DNA from: an uncultured Eubacteriales bacterium | GTDB taxonomy: Bacteria; Bacillota; Clostridia; Oscillospirales; Acutalibacteraceae | Direction: 5' to 3' | Assembly (NCBI GenBank): GCA_934476545.1 | Contig: CAKSOB010000017.1 | Span: 1 to 20,018, forward strand | Length of the DNA: 20,018 bases | In this document: positions 1 to 6,605 of the stretch, in pieces | Numbering within the stretch: the stretch's first letter is position 1 | Layout: each line of letters opens with the position of its first letter | Program-made: the position numbers and the translations under genes | Notes under the pieces: model-generated | Seen by the model: the letters and a program-made list of their open reading frames with translations, nothing else | Databases searched by the model: none | Told to the model about the DNA's origin: nothing

Positions 1-39
1 ATACATAACTGTACCTTGATAACTTAATAAATTTTTGTT

Positions 40-468
40 CAATGGGCTTAGTTAAGCCCATGATATAGTTGTTTCGGTGTCAATCAGGTAATCGTTCTTT
101 CACCTCCTGTTGAACCAGTAAATGGTTGCTTCAAATGAAGTCTGTTCCCCTGATATGTGGAAGTTAGCTTCAAATCGGCTGGCTGTTTGCTTAAGTACAT
201 AGACGACCATTTAGCAGTGTGGTTCTGCATCTGTCCATCTTAAGCTGGATTTTTATATACGAGGGTGTCGATGCTCTATGATCATGGATTTTACCAAGCC
301 GATTGAACACTTTAATCTGCAACAAAATTTGTGCGTTTAGTCTTTTGACTACTGAAAGACATCGCTTATACTGTCCGGCAAAGCAGGTTCCATCTGCTTG
401 CTGATAAGCTACGTCCTACTCATTTTTAAAAATTTGGTCGACAGAGCTTAGTCGGTCGTTTTTTTGTT
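40..468 (+). ncRNA. Probable large structured non-coding RNA, family not identified
   Basis: No plausible gene occupies the first 600 bases, yet this stretch is full of nested complementary segments. They include an 8-bp hairpin with an AGTT loop (42-49/54-61), a helix 81-88/106-112 with one bulge, local hairpins 113-117/123-127 and 129-132/137-140, and a long-range helix 169-180/297-307 of 11 pairs with one bulged A. That helix encloses GCTTAAG/CTTAAGC (189-195/239-245), which itself encloses GCAG/CTGC (214-217/225-228). Further hairpins lie at 338-352 and 378-386/394-401. The series ends in a terminator with a T-run on the + strand, which fixes the direction. The size, at least 430 nt, is that of large ornate bacterial RNAs such as ROOL, GOLLD or OLE, but I cannot match it to any of them. 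I saw no tmRNA, RNase P, SRP or 6S signature. The 5' end and promoter are undetermined and may lie left of the window. Confidence 0.5.
401..468 (+). terminator. Rho-independent terminator of the structured RNA
   Basis: CTGATAAGCT (401-410) pairs with AGCTTAgTCGG (445-455) through ten base pairs with one bulged G and one G-T wobble. A smaller GTC/GAC helix and an A/T-rich inner loop lie inside. The stem is followed at once by TCGTTTTTTTGTTTT. This is a standard intrinsic terminator for rightward transcription and shows that something upstream is transcribed. Confidence 0.6.
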
Positions 469-575
469 TTAGTTCCCTTACCATCACACCACCGGACTTC
501 TTGAGAACTCTCGCTTACAGGTTGCATTAGTATAACATATTTTAAAGAGGTTTGCACGGATTTCGTAGTAGCTTC

Positions 576-604
576 TTGCGAATCGGAATAAAATATTGTA
601 AAAT
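576..604 (+). promoter_or_regulatory. Sigma-A promoter for the ArsC/Spx-family gene
   Basis: TTGCGA (576-581) and TAAAAT (599-604) are separated by 17 bp and lie 33 bp before the start codon at 637. A GGAG ribosome binding site follows. Bases 471-575, between the RNA terminator and this promoter, contain no gene or structure I can support. Confidence 0.55.
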
Positions 605-636
605 AAAGAAAAATTCATAAAGAATGGAGAATTCGT

Positions 637-990
637 ATGTTGTTTCTGTACTATCCTAAATGCTCAACGTGTATCAAAGCAAAAAAATGGTTGGAATCTC
701 ACGACTTTTCCGCAGAGATTCGAGATTTGACAACCGATACGCCATCCGTAGAAGAGCTATCTCGTTGGTATCAAGCAAGCGGGTTGCCGTTGAAAAAGTT
801 TTTCAACACCTCCGGTCAGGTCTACAAGGCAATGGAATTAAAGGACAAATTACCGCAGCTTTCGGAGGAAGAGCAACTTGCACTGTTGGCTTCTAACGGA
901 ATGTTAATCAAGCGCCCGATTTTGGTAACAGAGCATGCGGTATTGGTTGGATTTAAAGAAGCGGACTGGGAAGCAGCGTTGTTACGGTAA
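637..990 (+). CDS. ArsC/Spx/YffB-family thiol oxidoreductase-like protein
   Basis: This 117-residue protein has the thioredoxin-fold ArsC-family pattern: a beta strand (LFLYYPK), then C9-S-T-C12, a helix with paired lysines, and the late NGMLIKRPILV segment with the conserved Arg-Pro cis-proline turn. Family members are glutathione- or thioredoxin-coupled arsenate reductases, or Spx-type RNA polymerase-binding redox regulators. The CxxC pair at the N-terminus is the Spx/MgsR and YffB arrangement; classical ArsC needs only the second cysteine. The length is typical. GGAG lies about 9 bases before the ATG. No arsenic efflux or ArsR gene is nearby, so an arsenate role is not supported by context; a general thiol-redox or stress role is the safer reading. 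It stands alone between its own promoter and the regulator downstream. Confidence 0.8.
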   Translation: MLFLYYPKCSTCIKAKKWLESHDFSAEIRDLTTDTPSVEELSRWYQASGLPLKKFFNTSGQVYKAMELKDKLPQLSEEEQLALLASNGMLIKRPILVTEHAVLVGFKEADWEAALLR

Positions 991-1008
991 CGAACCTTAA
1001 CAAAATTG

Positions 1009-1036
1009 GTATTGTTCGGTTGCTTTTAAACAATAC
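1009..1036. promoter_or_regulatory. 8-bp inverted repeat upstream of the XRE-AbrB gene
   Basis: GTATTGTT (1009-1016) and AACAATAC (1029-1036) are perfect inverted repeats 12 bp apart. They lie just upstream of a TGCTATCAT extended -10-like sequence (1045-1052) and the start at 1084. No T-run follows, so an operator, perhaps for autoregulation by the XRE protein, is more likely than a terminator. This is inference. Confidence 0.35.
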
Positions 1037-1083
1037 AGGACTGTGCTATCATGGAATTATCCGGTAGACAGGAGGCGCAAAAA

Positions 1084-1485
1084 ATGAATCTTTATCTCTC
1101 TGAAAATCTGAGAATCCTACGGCAGCAACACGGATATACTTTGGAGCAACTTGGAGAAATCATTGATGTTTCCAGACAAACCATTGCCAAGTGGGAAATG
1201 GCAGAAACACTGCCCGATGTAGTTCATTGCGTAAGGTTATCCACCTTATTTCAAGTAACATTGGATCAGTTTGTAACAATGCCAATCCAACAATTAAACC
1301 AAGGAGAATCAGCCAATGACGACAGCGGTCGTGTTCTTGGTGTAATTGGTGTAGGAGAAGACGGACAGATACGGATTCCCGATTCGGTGCTTCAATTGTT
1401 TGAGATTCGGACGGGAGAAAAAGTATTGCTTCTTGCAGACAAACAACAAGGGATTGCGCTTGTAAAATGCAGCCAATTTGAATAA
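1084..1485 (+). CDS. XRE-family HTH regulator with C-terminal AbrB/MazE-like domain
   Basis: The protein has 133 residues from the ATG at 1084, chosen over the in-frame upstream ATG at 1051 because AGGAGG (1070-1075) sits 8 bases before it. Residues about 5-60 form a Cro/CI helix-turn-helix (LRILRQQHGYTLEQLGEII, then SRQTIAKWE), the dimeric DNA-binding fold of phage and plasmid repressors. Residues about 83-130 (GVGEDGQIRIPDSVLQLF then IRTGEKVLLLAD) follow the swapped-hairpin SpoVT-AbrB pattern, a second DNA-binding or dimerisation module. This XRE plus AbrB architecture occurs in Clostridia as a transition-state-type regulator. Its targets are unknown; the inverted repeat upstream suggests autoregulation. 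The small gene at 1500 follows with its own strong ribosome binding site and is probably cotranscribed. Confidence 0.8.
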   Translation: MNLYLSENLRILRQQHGYTLEQLGEIIDVSRQTIAKWEMAETLPDVVHCVRLSTLFQVTLDQFVTMPIQQLNQGESANDDSGRVLGVIGVGEDGQIRIPDSVLQLFEIRTGEKVLLLADKQQGIALVKCSQFE

Positions 1486-1499
1486 GGAGGTACCGAACA

Positions 1500-1682
1500 A
1501 TGGAAACAAGATTTGTGAGAATTTCGTACAACAACAATCCTATCCTCAGTGCAGAAACAGAGGAACATCGAAAAGTGATTGAAGACCAAGCAAAAGAGGG
1601 CTTTCGCTATGCAGGCTATTTCCCTGTAAAATTAGGTCCCAGCGGAAAGGCAATTATAGCAGACTTGGTTTTTCAAAAGTAA
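1500..1682 (+). CDS. Small DUF4177-like protein
   Basis: This 60-residue product starts 15 bases after the XRE-AbrB stop, and AAGGAGG (1484-1490) overlaps that stop, so the two genes form one operon. The sequence (METRFVRISYNN, then HRKVIEDQAKEGFRYAGYFPV, then ADLVFQK) follows the beta-alpha-beta-beta pattern of small DUF4177-type proteins, in which a helix ending in KEGWR/KEGFR leads into two strands. The function of that family is not known. It has no signal peptide, membrane segment or cysteine. Downstream, TCCGT/ACGGA around 1686-1723 followed by TTTT may form a weak terminator before the next gene. Confidence 0.6.
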   Translation: METRFVRISYNNNPILSAETEEHRKVIEDQAKEGFRYAGYFPVKLGPSGKAIIADLVFQK

Positions 1683-1805
1683 CGGCATCCGTCTTATTGC
1701 AGAGTGATTTTCTGTGATACGGAAGTTTTCCTATATCTACAAAGTTTAAATAGATTCGTTGTGGCAAAGCCTAAAAATAAAAAAGAGGAATCGAGGTAAT
1801 TTGTG

Positions 1806-2396
1806 ATGAACTTACTTTTTATTGACGGCTGTATCAGCAACCACAACCCTTCTCGAACACGCATTTTGTGTGATTATTATTTACAGCAGTGTGAGCAGTT
1901 GGGATGGAAGATTCAGCGGGTAGACCTTGCTGCGTTATCTTTAAAACCATTCAATGGACATACCTTGGCAGAGCGGAGACAAGCTGTCATGGAACAGCGA
2001 TTTGAGGAACAATCCATTTGCTTGTCCCGTCAATTTCAGCAGGCAGATCGAATTGTAATTGGCGCACCCTATTGGGATCTTTCCTTCCCTGCTGCGGTGC
2101 GAACGTATATTGAGCAAATCATGACGGTTGGTATTACGTTTCGATATACTGCAAGCGGCCCGGAAGGGCTTTGTAAGGCTGATCAGCTTGTGTGGATTAC
2201 CACCTCCGGTGGTCTGATTCAAGGAGAAAATTTGGGGCTTTCTTATCTTCGTGGCATTGCCCAAATGATAGGAATTCCGGAAACGGAGTTTTTCTCAGCC
2301 CAGGGGCTAGACATTTCCGGAGCAGATATTTTCGCAAGACTTGCAGAAGCAAAAGAAAAAATAAAGGAAGCATTCTCTCCTTTCGAAAGGCAGTGA
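1806..2396 (+). CDS. FMN-dependent NAD(P)H oxidoreductase, flavodoxin_2/azoreductase family
   Basis: The protein has 196 residues. I prefer ATG 1806 over GTG 1803 because GAGGT (1793-1797) is then 8 bases away. The N-terminal strand and the loop around NPSRTR (about residue 14) match the FMN phosphate-binding P-loop of the flavodoxin-like fold. GAPYWDLSFPAAVRTYIEQI, near residue 86, followed by GVTFRYTASGPEGL-like sequence, matches the AzoR/NAD(P)H quinone dehydrogenase signature, where the Pro-x-Tyr-x-(F/L) segment lines the flavin. ITTSGG near residue 130 is the second FMN loop. Family members are cytosolic dimers that reduce quinones, azo compounds or nitroaromatics with NAD(P)H. Only 6 bases separate it from the Crp/Fnr gene, which suggests cotranscription and a redox or nitrosative-stress role. 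The exact substrate cannot be told from sequence. Confidence 0.8.
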   Translation: MNLLFIDGCISNHNPSRTRILCDYYLQQCEQLGWKIQRVDLAALSLKPFNGHTLAERRQAVMEQRFEEQSICLSRQFQQADRIVIGAPYWDLSFPAAVRTYIEQIMTVGITFRYTASGPEGLCKADQLVWITTSGGLIQGENLGLSYLRGIAQMIGIPETEFFSAQGLDISGADIFARLAEAKEKIKEAFSPFERQ

Positions 2397-2402
2397 CAAG
2401 TT

Positions 2403-3071
2403 ATGGAGTTCAAACGCAGCCCCCTATTTCGGGGAATTCCTCCGGAGGGGATTTCCGCTTGTTTACAGTGCAGTGACAGTAAAACAACCACGTATCAAAA
2501 GGGAGAAATTTTATTTCATACAGGAGACACGCCACAGTATTTATTCCTTCTTCTGGAAGGATGTATTGCAATTTGTCGGGACAGCTCCGGCGGTGAGCGC
2601 ACGATGATCAATGTGTTTCAGCAGTCGGGACAGCTATTTGGGGAGGTTTTTCTCTTTTTGCAGGATCAGCCGTATCCTTGTTACGGAGTTGCAGAACAGA
2701 CCAGTAAAGTGATGGAGATTCCCAAAATGTTTTTCTACAAGCCATGCGGAAAATCCTGTGATTATCACACCCGGTTGATTCAGAACACCCTTTCTTTATT
2801 GGCATCTAAAGCGTATTTTCTAAATCAAAAAGTTCGGTTGCTCTCCTTCCCTACTTTACGGCAAAAAATAATTGCATACCTTCTTCAGCAAGAGCAAGCA
2901 AACCAAATGATTACACTGCCCATGAATCGGGAGCAGCTTGCGGGATATTTAGGTGTTACCCGCCCGTCTTTATCACGAGAATTGATGAAGATGCAAAAAG
3001 AATCATTAATTAAAATTGAAGGACGAACGGTTACGATCTTACAGCCGGAACAGTTGCAGCAATTTTTATAA
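2403..3071 (+). CDS. Crp/Fnr-family regulator, probable HcpR-type regulator of hcp
   Basis: The protein has 222 residues. Residues about 10-130 form the cyclic-nucleotide-binding-like beta barrel (GEILFHTGDTPQYLFLLLEG). A dimerisation helix follows, then a winged helix at about 175-220 with recognition helix TRPSLSRELMKMQKE and wing LIKIEGRTVTIL, all typical of Crp/Fnr proteins. Cysteines occur at ACLQC near the N-terminus and at KPCGKSC near residue 110, but not in the Fnr four-cysteine spacing, so an Fe-S cluster is not evident. The gene lies directly upstream of hcp, and a perfect 7-bp-arm palindrome stands in the hcp promoter. Regulators in this position in anaerobes (HcpR) respond to nitrite or nitric oxide and activate hcp. 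That assignment is inferred from context. It probably forms an operon with the flavoprotein gene before it. Confidence 0.78.
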   Translation: MEFKRSPLFRGIPPEGISACLQCSDSKTTTYQKGEILFHTGDTPQYLFLLLEGCIAICRDSSGGERTMINVFQQSGQLFGEVFLFLQDQPYPCYGVAEQTSKVMEIPKMFFYKPCGKSCDYHTRLIQNTLSLLASKAYFLNQKVRLLSFPTLRQKIIAYLLQQEQANQMITLPMNREQLAGYLGVTRPSLSRELMKMQKESLIKIEGRTVTILQPEQLQQFL

Positions 3072-3114
3072 TTGGAATATTTTTTCGCAAAATTATTTAA
3101 AAATTCTTTCATTT

Positions 3115-3152
3115 CGTAACAAATGTTACGGAATCTAAAAAGCATTTATGGT
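3115..3152 (+). promoter_or_regulatory. Crp/Fnr (HcpR-type) operator and promoter of hcp
   Basis: CGTAACA (3115-3121) and TGTTACG (3124-3130) form a perfect palindrome with a 2-base centre. A -10-like TATGGT lies at 3147-3152 with no good -35. The operator centre is about 41 bases before the expected start of transcription, the class II activator position for Crp/Fnr proteins. The GTAAC...GTTAC core resembles published HcpR sites as I recall them. The neighbouring regulator is the obvious candidate for binding here. Confidence 0.6.
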
Positions 3153-3197
3153 ACCATTCAGTTATCACAATCATTCAAGAAAACGGAGGAATAGAAG

Positions 3198-4841
3198 ATG
3201 GATCATAAAATGTTTTGTTATCAATGTCAAGAAACTGCCGGCTGCTCTGGTTGCACAATGGTAGGTGTTTGCGGAAAACAACCGAAAACTGCCGGCTTGC
3301 AGGATTTGCTGATTTATGTTACAAAAGGACTTTCTCAAATTACGACCTTACTTCGTGCAGAAGGAACTCACATTGACTCGTCAGTGGATCAACTGATTCA
3401 CACTAATTTGTTTATCACCATTACCAATGCAAACTTTGACGATGATGCCATTGCAGATGCAATCCGAAAGACACTGGCAGTTCGGTCAGAGTTGGCTGCA
3501 CAAGCATCTGACAATTCTATCCTTTCTGATGCCGCTACATGGGCATCGGATGACCTTGCGGAAATGATGGAGAAAGCAAAATCAGTAGGCGTATTGTCCA
3601 CAGAAAATGAGGACATTCGCAGTTTGCGAGAGCTGATTACCTACGGACTGAAGGGTATGGCAGCTTATTTGAAGCACGCCTCCGCACTGAAAGAAAGCAA
3701 TCCGGAAATTGACGCTTTTTTGCAACGCGCGCTTGCAGAAACACTGAATGATACTCTCACTGCCGATGATTTGATTGCGTTGTCTATGGAAACCGGTAAG
3801 TATGGTGTGGGTGCTATGGCTTTGTTGGATCATGCAAATACAACCGCTTTTGGCAATCCGGAGATTACCGAAGTGCAGCTTGGCGTAAGAAATAACCCGG
3901 CAATTTTGATTTCCGGCCATGACTTAGCAGATTTAGAAGCACTGTTAGAACAAACTGCCGGAACCGGTGTAGATGTGTACACCCACTGTGAAATGCTGCC
4001 GGCACACTACTATCCGGCATTTAAAAAGTATCCTCATTTTGTGGGCAACTACGGAAATGCTTGGTGGAAGCAAAAGGAAGAATTTGAAGCATTCAACGGT
4101 CCGATTCTCTTCACCACAAACTGCATTGTTCCTCCAAAAGGAAGCTATCAAGAGCGTGTTTACACGACCGGTGCCACAGGTTATCCCGGCTGCCACCACA
4201 TTCCTGAGAATCCCAATGGTGGGCCGAAGGATTTCTCCCCTATTATTGCACACGCCAAACAATGTAAAGCGCCGACCGAATTGGAATCCGGTTCGATTGT
4301 AGGTGGCTTTGCCCACAATCAGGTGTTGGCATTGGCAGATAAAATTGTAGATGCAGTGAAGTCCGGTGCGATTAAAAAGTTTGTGGTGATGGCGGGCTGT
4401 GATGGTCGTCAGAAGTCCAGAAATTACTACACCGATTTTGCAGAGGCTTTGCCGAAGGATGCCGTCATTTTGACTGCCGGCTGTGCAAAGTACAAGTACA
4501 ATAAGCTCAACTTGGGTGACATTGGTGGGATTCCAAGAGTACTGGATGCGGGGCAGTGCAACGACTCCTACTCCTTGGCAGTCATTGCGCTGAAGCTGAA
4601 AGAGGTCTTTGGGTTGGAGGACATCAACGATCTCCCGATCGTATACAACATTGCTTGGTATGAGCAAAAGGCTTGTATCGTTTTATTGGCACTGCTCTAC
4701 TTGGGCGTGAAGAATATCCACTTGGGACCAACCCTTCCGGCATTCCTTTCCCCTAATGTGACAAACGTATTGGTAGAACAATTTGGGATCGGTGGTATTT
4801 CCACCGTAGAAGAGGACATGAATTTGTTCTTTGGTGAATAA
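3198..4841 (+). CDS. hcp: Hybrid cluster protein (hydroxylamine reductase / NO-detoxifying)
   Basis: The 547 residues match full-length class I Hcp of strict anaerobes. The N-terminal Fe-S cluster ligands are C7, C10, C19 and C25, the short C-x2-C-x8-C-x5-C arrangement. The ligands of the 4Fe-2S-2O hybrid cluster are visible in the usual order: HCEMLP, TTNCIVPP, the persulfide-region cysteine in TGATGYPGCHH, AGCDGR, LTAGCAKYKYN, the Cys of DAGQCNDSYS, and the Glu-Lys pair in YEQKACIV. The enzyme is cytosolic. It reduces hydroxylamine in vitro and is thought to reduce nitric oxide and act in protein S-nitrosylation in vivo. Start codon 3198 has GGAGG 8 bases upstream. The palindrome at 3115-3130 and the adjacent Crp/Fnr gene indicate control by nitrosative stress. 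Transcription ends at the hairpin at 4850-4890. No Hcr partner gene is present, as is usual in clostridia. Confidence 0.96.
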   Translation: MDHKMFCYQCQETAGCSGCTMVGVCGKQPKTAGLQDLLIYVTKGLSQITTLLRAEGTHIDSSVDQLIHTNLFITITNANFDDDAIADAIRKTLAVRSELAAQASDNSILSDAATWASDDLAEMMEKAKSVGVLSTENEDIRSLRELITYGLKGMAAYLKHASALKESNPEIDAFLQRALAETLNDTLTADDLIALSMETGKYGVGAMALLDHANTTAFGNPEITEVQLGVRNNPAILISGHDLADLEALLEQTAGTGVDVYTHCEMLPAHYYPAFKKYPHFVGNYGNAWWKQKEEFEAFNGPILFTTNCIVPPKGSYQERVYTTGATGYPGCHHIPENPNGGPKDFSPIIAHAKQCKAPTELESGSIVGGFAHNQVLALADKIVDAVKSGAIKKFVVMAGCDGRQKSRNYYTDFAEALPKDAVILTAGCAKYKYNKLNLGDIGGIPRVLDAGQCNDSYSLAVIALKLKEVFGLEDINDLPIVYNIAWYEQKACIVLLALLYLGVKNIHLGPTLPAFLSPNVTNVLVEQFGIGGISTVEEDMNLFFGE

Positions 4842-4849
4842 AATAGGTT

Positions 4850-4890
4850 AAAAACGACCGTTCTTCCGTAATGGAGGAACGGTCGTTTTT
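4850..4890. terminator. Bidirectional terminator between hcp and glnA
   Basis: An 18-bp stem (4850-4867 with 4873-4890, one G-T pair, GTAAT loop) begins with AAAAA and ends with TTTTT, so it terminates transcription from both directions. It serves hcp from the left and the convergent glnA from the right. Confidence 0.88.
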
Positions 4891-4927
4891 GACAGGGGTT
4901 ATTTATAAAGAGTCCATACGCAAAAGA

Positions 4928-6361
4928 TCAGAGATCATAATACCGATCAAATTCGGCAGGAGTTGGGATTTTAGAGATAGCGTCGTTTTCCTTGCGCTTT
5001 TTCTCAATCCAAATATCAATCAGGCGTTGTGGGAATACACCGCCGGCAGTCAGATAGTCGTGGTCAGCCTCCAGTGCATCCAATGCTTCTTCCAAGCTCT
5101 TTGGCAGAGATTGAATCTTTGCTTTTTCTTCGTCGGACAAGGTATACAGGTTGAAGTCAAACGGCCCCCAGCCATTGGCTGCCGGATCAATTTTGTTCTT
5201 AATGCCGTCCAAGCCTGCCATCAGGATTGCAGCATAAGCGTAGTATGGATTGCAGGTAGCATCCGGGTTGCGGATTTCAAAACGCTTTGTATCCGGAGAT
5301 TTTGCATATGCCGGAATACGGATAACGGCACTGCGATTTGCTGTTGCGTAGCCAATGGTAACCGGTGCTTCAAAACCGGGAACCAAACGTTTAAAGGAGT
5401 TGGTAGATGGGTTTGTGAATGCGCACAGAGAACGAACGTGTTTGAGCAGACCGCCGATGAACCAGTGTGCCATTTCACTCAAACCGGAGTAGCCGTTTTC
5501 ATCGTAGAATAACGGCTTTCCATCTTTTTTCAGCAGCATATGAACGTGCATACCGCTGCCTGCTTCTCCGTCAATTGGTTTTGGCATAAAGGTAGCAGTT
5601 TTTCCCTCAGCTACGGCAGAGTTCTTTACGATGTACTTCATAATCATTGTCTTGTCTGCCATATCGGTCATGGAGCCAAGCTCTACCTCTACTTCTAACT
5701 GACCCGGTCCGCCCACTTCATGGTGATGATATTTTACATCAATGCCCCAATCATTCATGGTCAGACACATTTTACTGCGCAGATCATAGGTAATATCTTG
5801 CGGTGCGGAAGCGTGGTAGCCACCCTTATGTTTTACTTGGTAGCCGTTGTTTGGACGATCGGTTACGCCGCTGTTCCAACAGGCTTGTGCAGTGTCCACA
5901 CGGAAAGACTGCTCCTGAGGACTGGTAACGTAGCTGACTTGGTCCAGTAAATAGAATTCAAATTCCGGTCCGATAATCATTTCGTCTGCAATGTTTTCTT
6001 CCCGCATATAGGCTTCTGCACGGAGTGCAACATTGCGTGGATATTGGTCAAACGGACGATTTTCCGGCTGATCGATAATGCAAACATCACCGGTCATGGA
6101 CAGTGTTTTTACAGACACAAATGGATCGATTTGTGCGGAACCGATGTTTGGAATAAACACCATGTCACTTTTTTCAATTGGTGCAAATCCGTAGTTGGAA
6201 CCGTCAAAGCCAATGCCGTACTTCATGGTATTGTCGTTAAACCGCTCATACGGAATGGTCAGGTGACGCCAACGTCCGTCGATGTCCACCATTTTAAAGT
6301 CAATCATTTTAATGTCATTGTTTTTGCAGAACTCCTGCACGTCCTTTACTGTTTTCAGCAT
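4928..6361 (-). CDS. glnA: Glutamine synthetase type I
   Basis: This cytosolic dodecameric enzyme makes glutamine from glutamate, ammonia and ATP. The start at 6361 gives 477 residues and has GGGAGGG 6 bases upstream; extending to an upstream in-frame ATG at 6418 would put that ribosome binding site inside the gene. Visible signatures are the beta-grasp N-domain with DIDGRWRHL and GIGFDGSNYGF, the metal-binding GPEFEFYLLD, the ammonium/glutamate-site GEAGSGMHVHMLL, the NPSTNSFKRLVPGFEAPV loop, and the ATP-site IRNPDATCNPY. Near the C-terminus, FNLYTLSDEEK places a tyrosine where GSI-beta enzymes are adenylylated, although Firmicutes usually lack that control; no adenylyltransferase is in view. 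A sigma-A promoter lies at 6445-6473, leaving a leader of about 75 bases that holds a TTTGGAA/TTCCAAA hairpin. Confidence 0.96.
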   Translation of the reverse strand: MLKTVKDVQEFCKNNDIKMIDFKMVDIDGRWRHLTIPYERFNDNTMKYGIGFDGSNYGFAPIEKSDMVFIPNIGSAQIDPFVSVKTLSMTGDVCIIDQPENRPFDQYPRNVALRAEAYMREENIADEMIIGPEFEFYLLDQVSYVTSPQEQSFRVDTAQACWNSGVTDRPNNGYQVKHKGGYHASAPQDITYDLRSKMCLTMNDWGIDVKYHHHEVGGPGQLEVEVELGSMTDMADKTMIMKYIVKNSAVAEGKTATFMPKPIDGEAGSGMHVHMLLKKDGKPLFYDENGYSGLSEMAHWFIGGLLKHVRSLCAFTNPSTNSFKRLVPGFEAPVTIGYATANRSAVIRIPAYAKSPDTKRFEIRNPDATCNPYYAYAAILMAGLDGIKNKIDPAANGWGPFDFNLYTLSDEEKAKIQSLPKSLEEALDALEADHDYLTAGGVFPQRLIDIWIEKKRKENDAISKIPTPAEFDRYYDL

Positions 6362-6444
6362 TGAGAACCCTCCCAATAGAATGTTTTTGGAATTGTGTTT
6401 CAAGATCCTTTTTTCCAAATGGATTTTCGGAAACTCACTTAATC

Positions 6445-6473
6445 ATAATAGCACAAGATATCTCATCTTTCAA
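6445..6473 (-). promoter_or_regulatory. Sigma-A promoter of glnA
   Basis: Read on the reverse strand, TTGAAA (6473-6468), a 17-bp spacer and TATTAT (6450-6445) form a good sigma-A promoter 84 bp upstream of the glnA start. No TGTNA-N7-TNACA GlnR/TnrA palindrome overlaps it. Confidence 0.7.
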
Positions 6474-6498
6474 GATTTTAAAGGATTTTTTTGTAAAT

Positions 6499-6531
6499 AT
6501 TTCCCAATGTTTTTTCGTGAAGATTTCCCAA
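6499..6531. repeat. Tandem ATTTCCCAA sites between glnA and cca
   Basis: ATTTCCCAA occurs at 6499-6507 and again at 6523-6531, 24 bp apart (start to start), in the divergent glnA/cca intergenic region. On the glnA strand the sites read TTGGGAAAT and lie 26 bp and more upstream of its -35 box. Two identical 9-mers at about 2.3 helical turns could bind a regulator. They could also be chance in an AT-rich spacer. Confidence 0.3.
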
Positions 6532-6605
6532 ATTTATGAAAATAGAGGTTATTCTATACAATGGTTATAGGTTTATGATACAATGAGAAAAAAGGAGGCG
6601 CATAA

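Noticed and set aside
150..480. Reverse-strand frame with few stops across the structured region, possibly a decayed gene
   Set aside because: Several stops, no recognisable protein family, and the strong + strand helices and terminator explain the region better.
470..505. Reverse-strand GTCCGGTGGTGTGATGG segment resembling the 3' part of a group II intron
   Set aside because: No domain V stem, no intron 5' end and no maturase gene in a consistent position; the resemblance is a short string only.
3945..4667. Long reverse-strand ORF opposite hcp (240 codons)
   Set aside because: Antisense shadow of a strongly conserved gene; no ribosome binding site and no recognisable domain.
4871..5512. 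Long + strand ORF opposite glnA (213 codons)
   Set aside because: It starts within the terminator hairpin and is antisense to conserved glutamine synthetase motifs.
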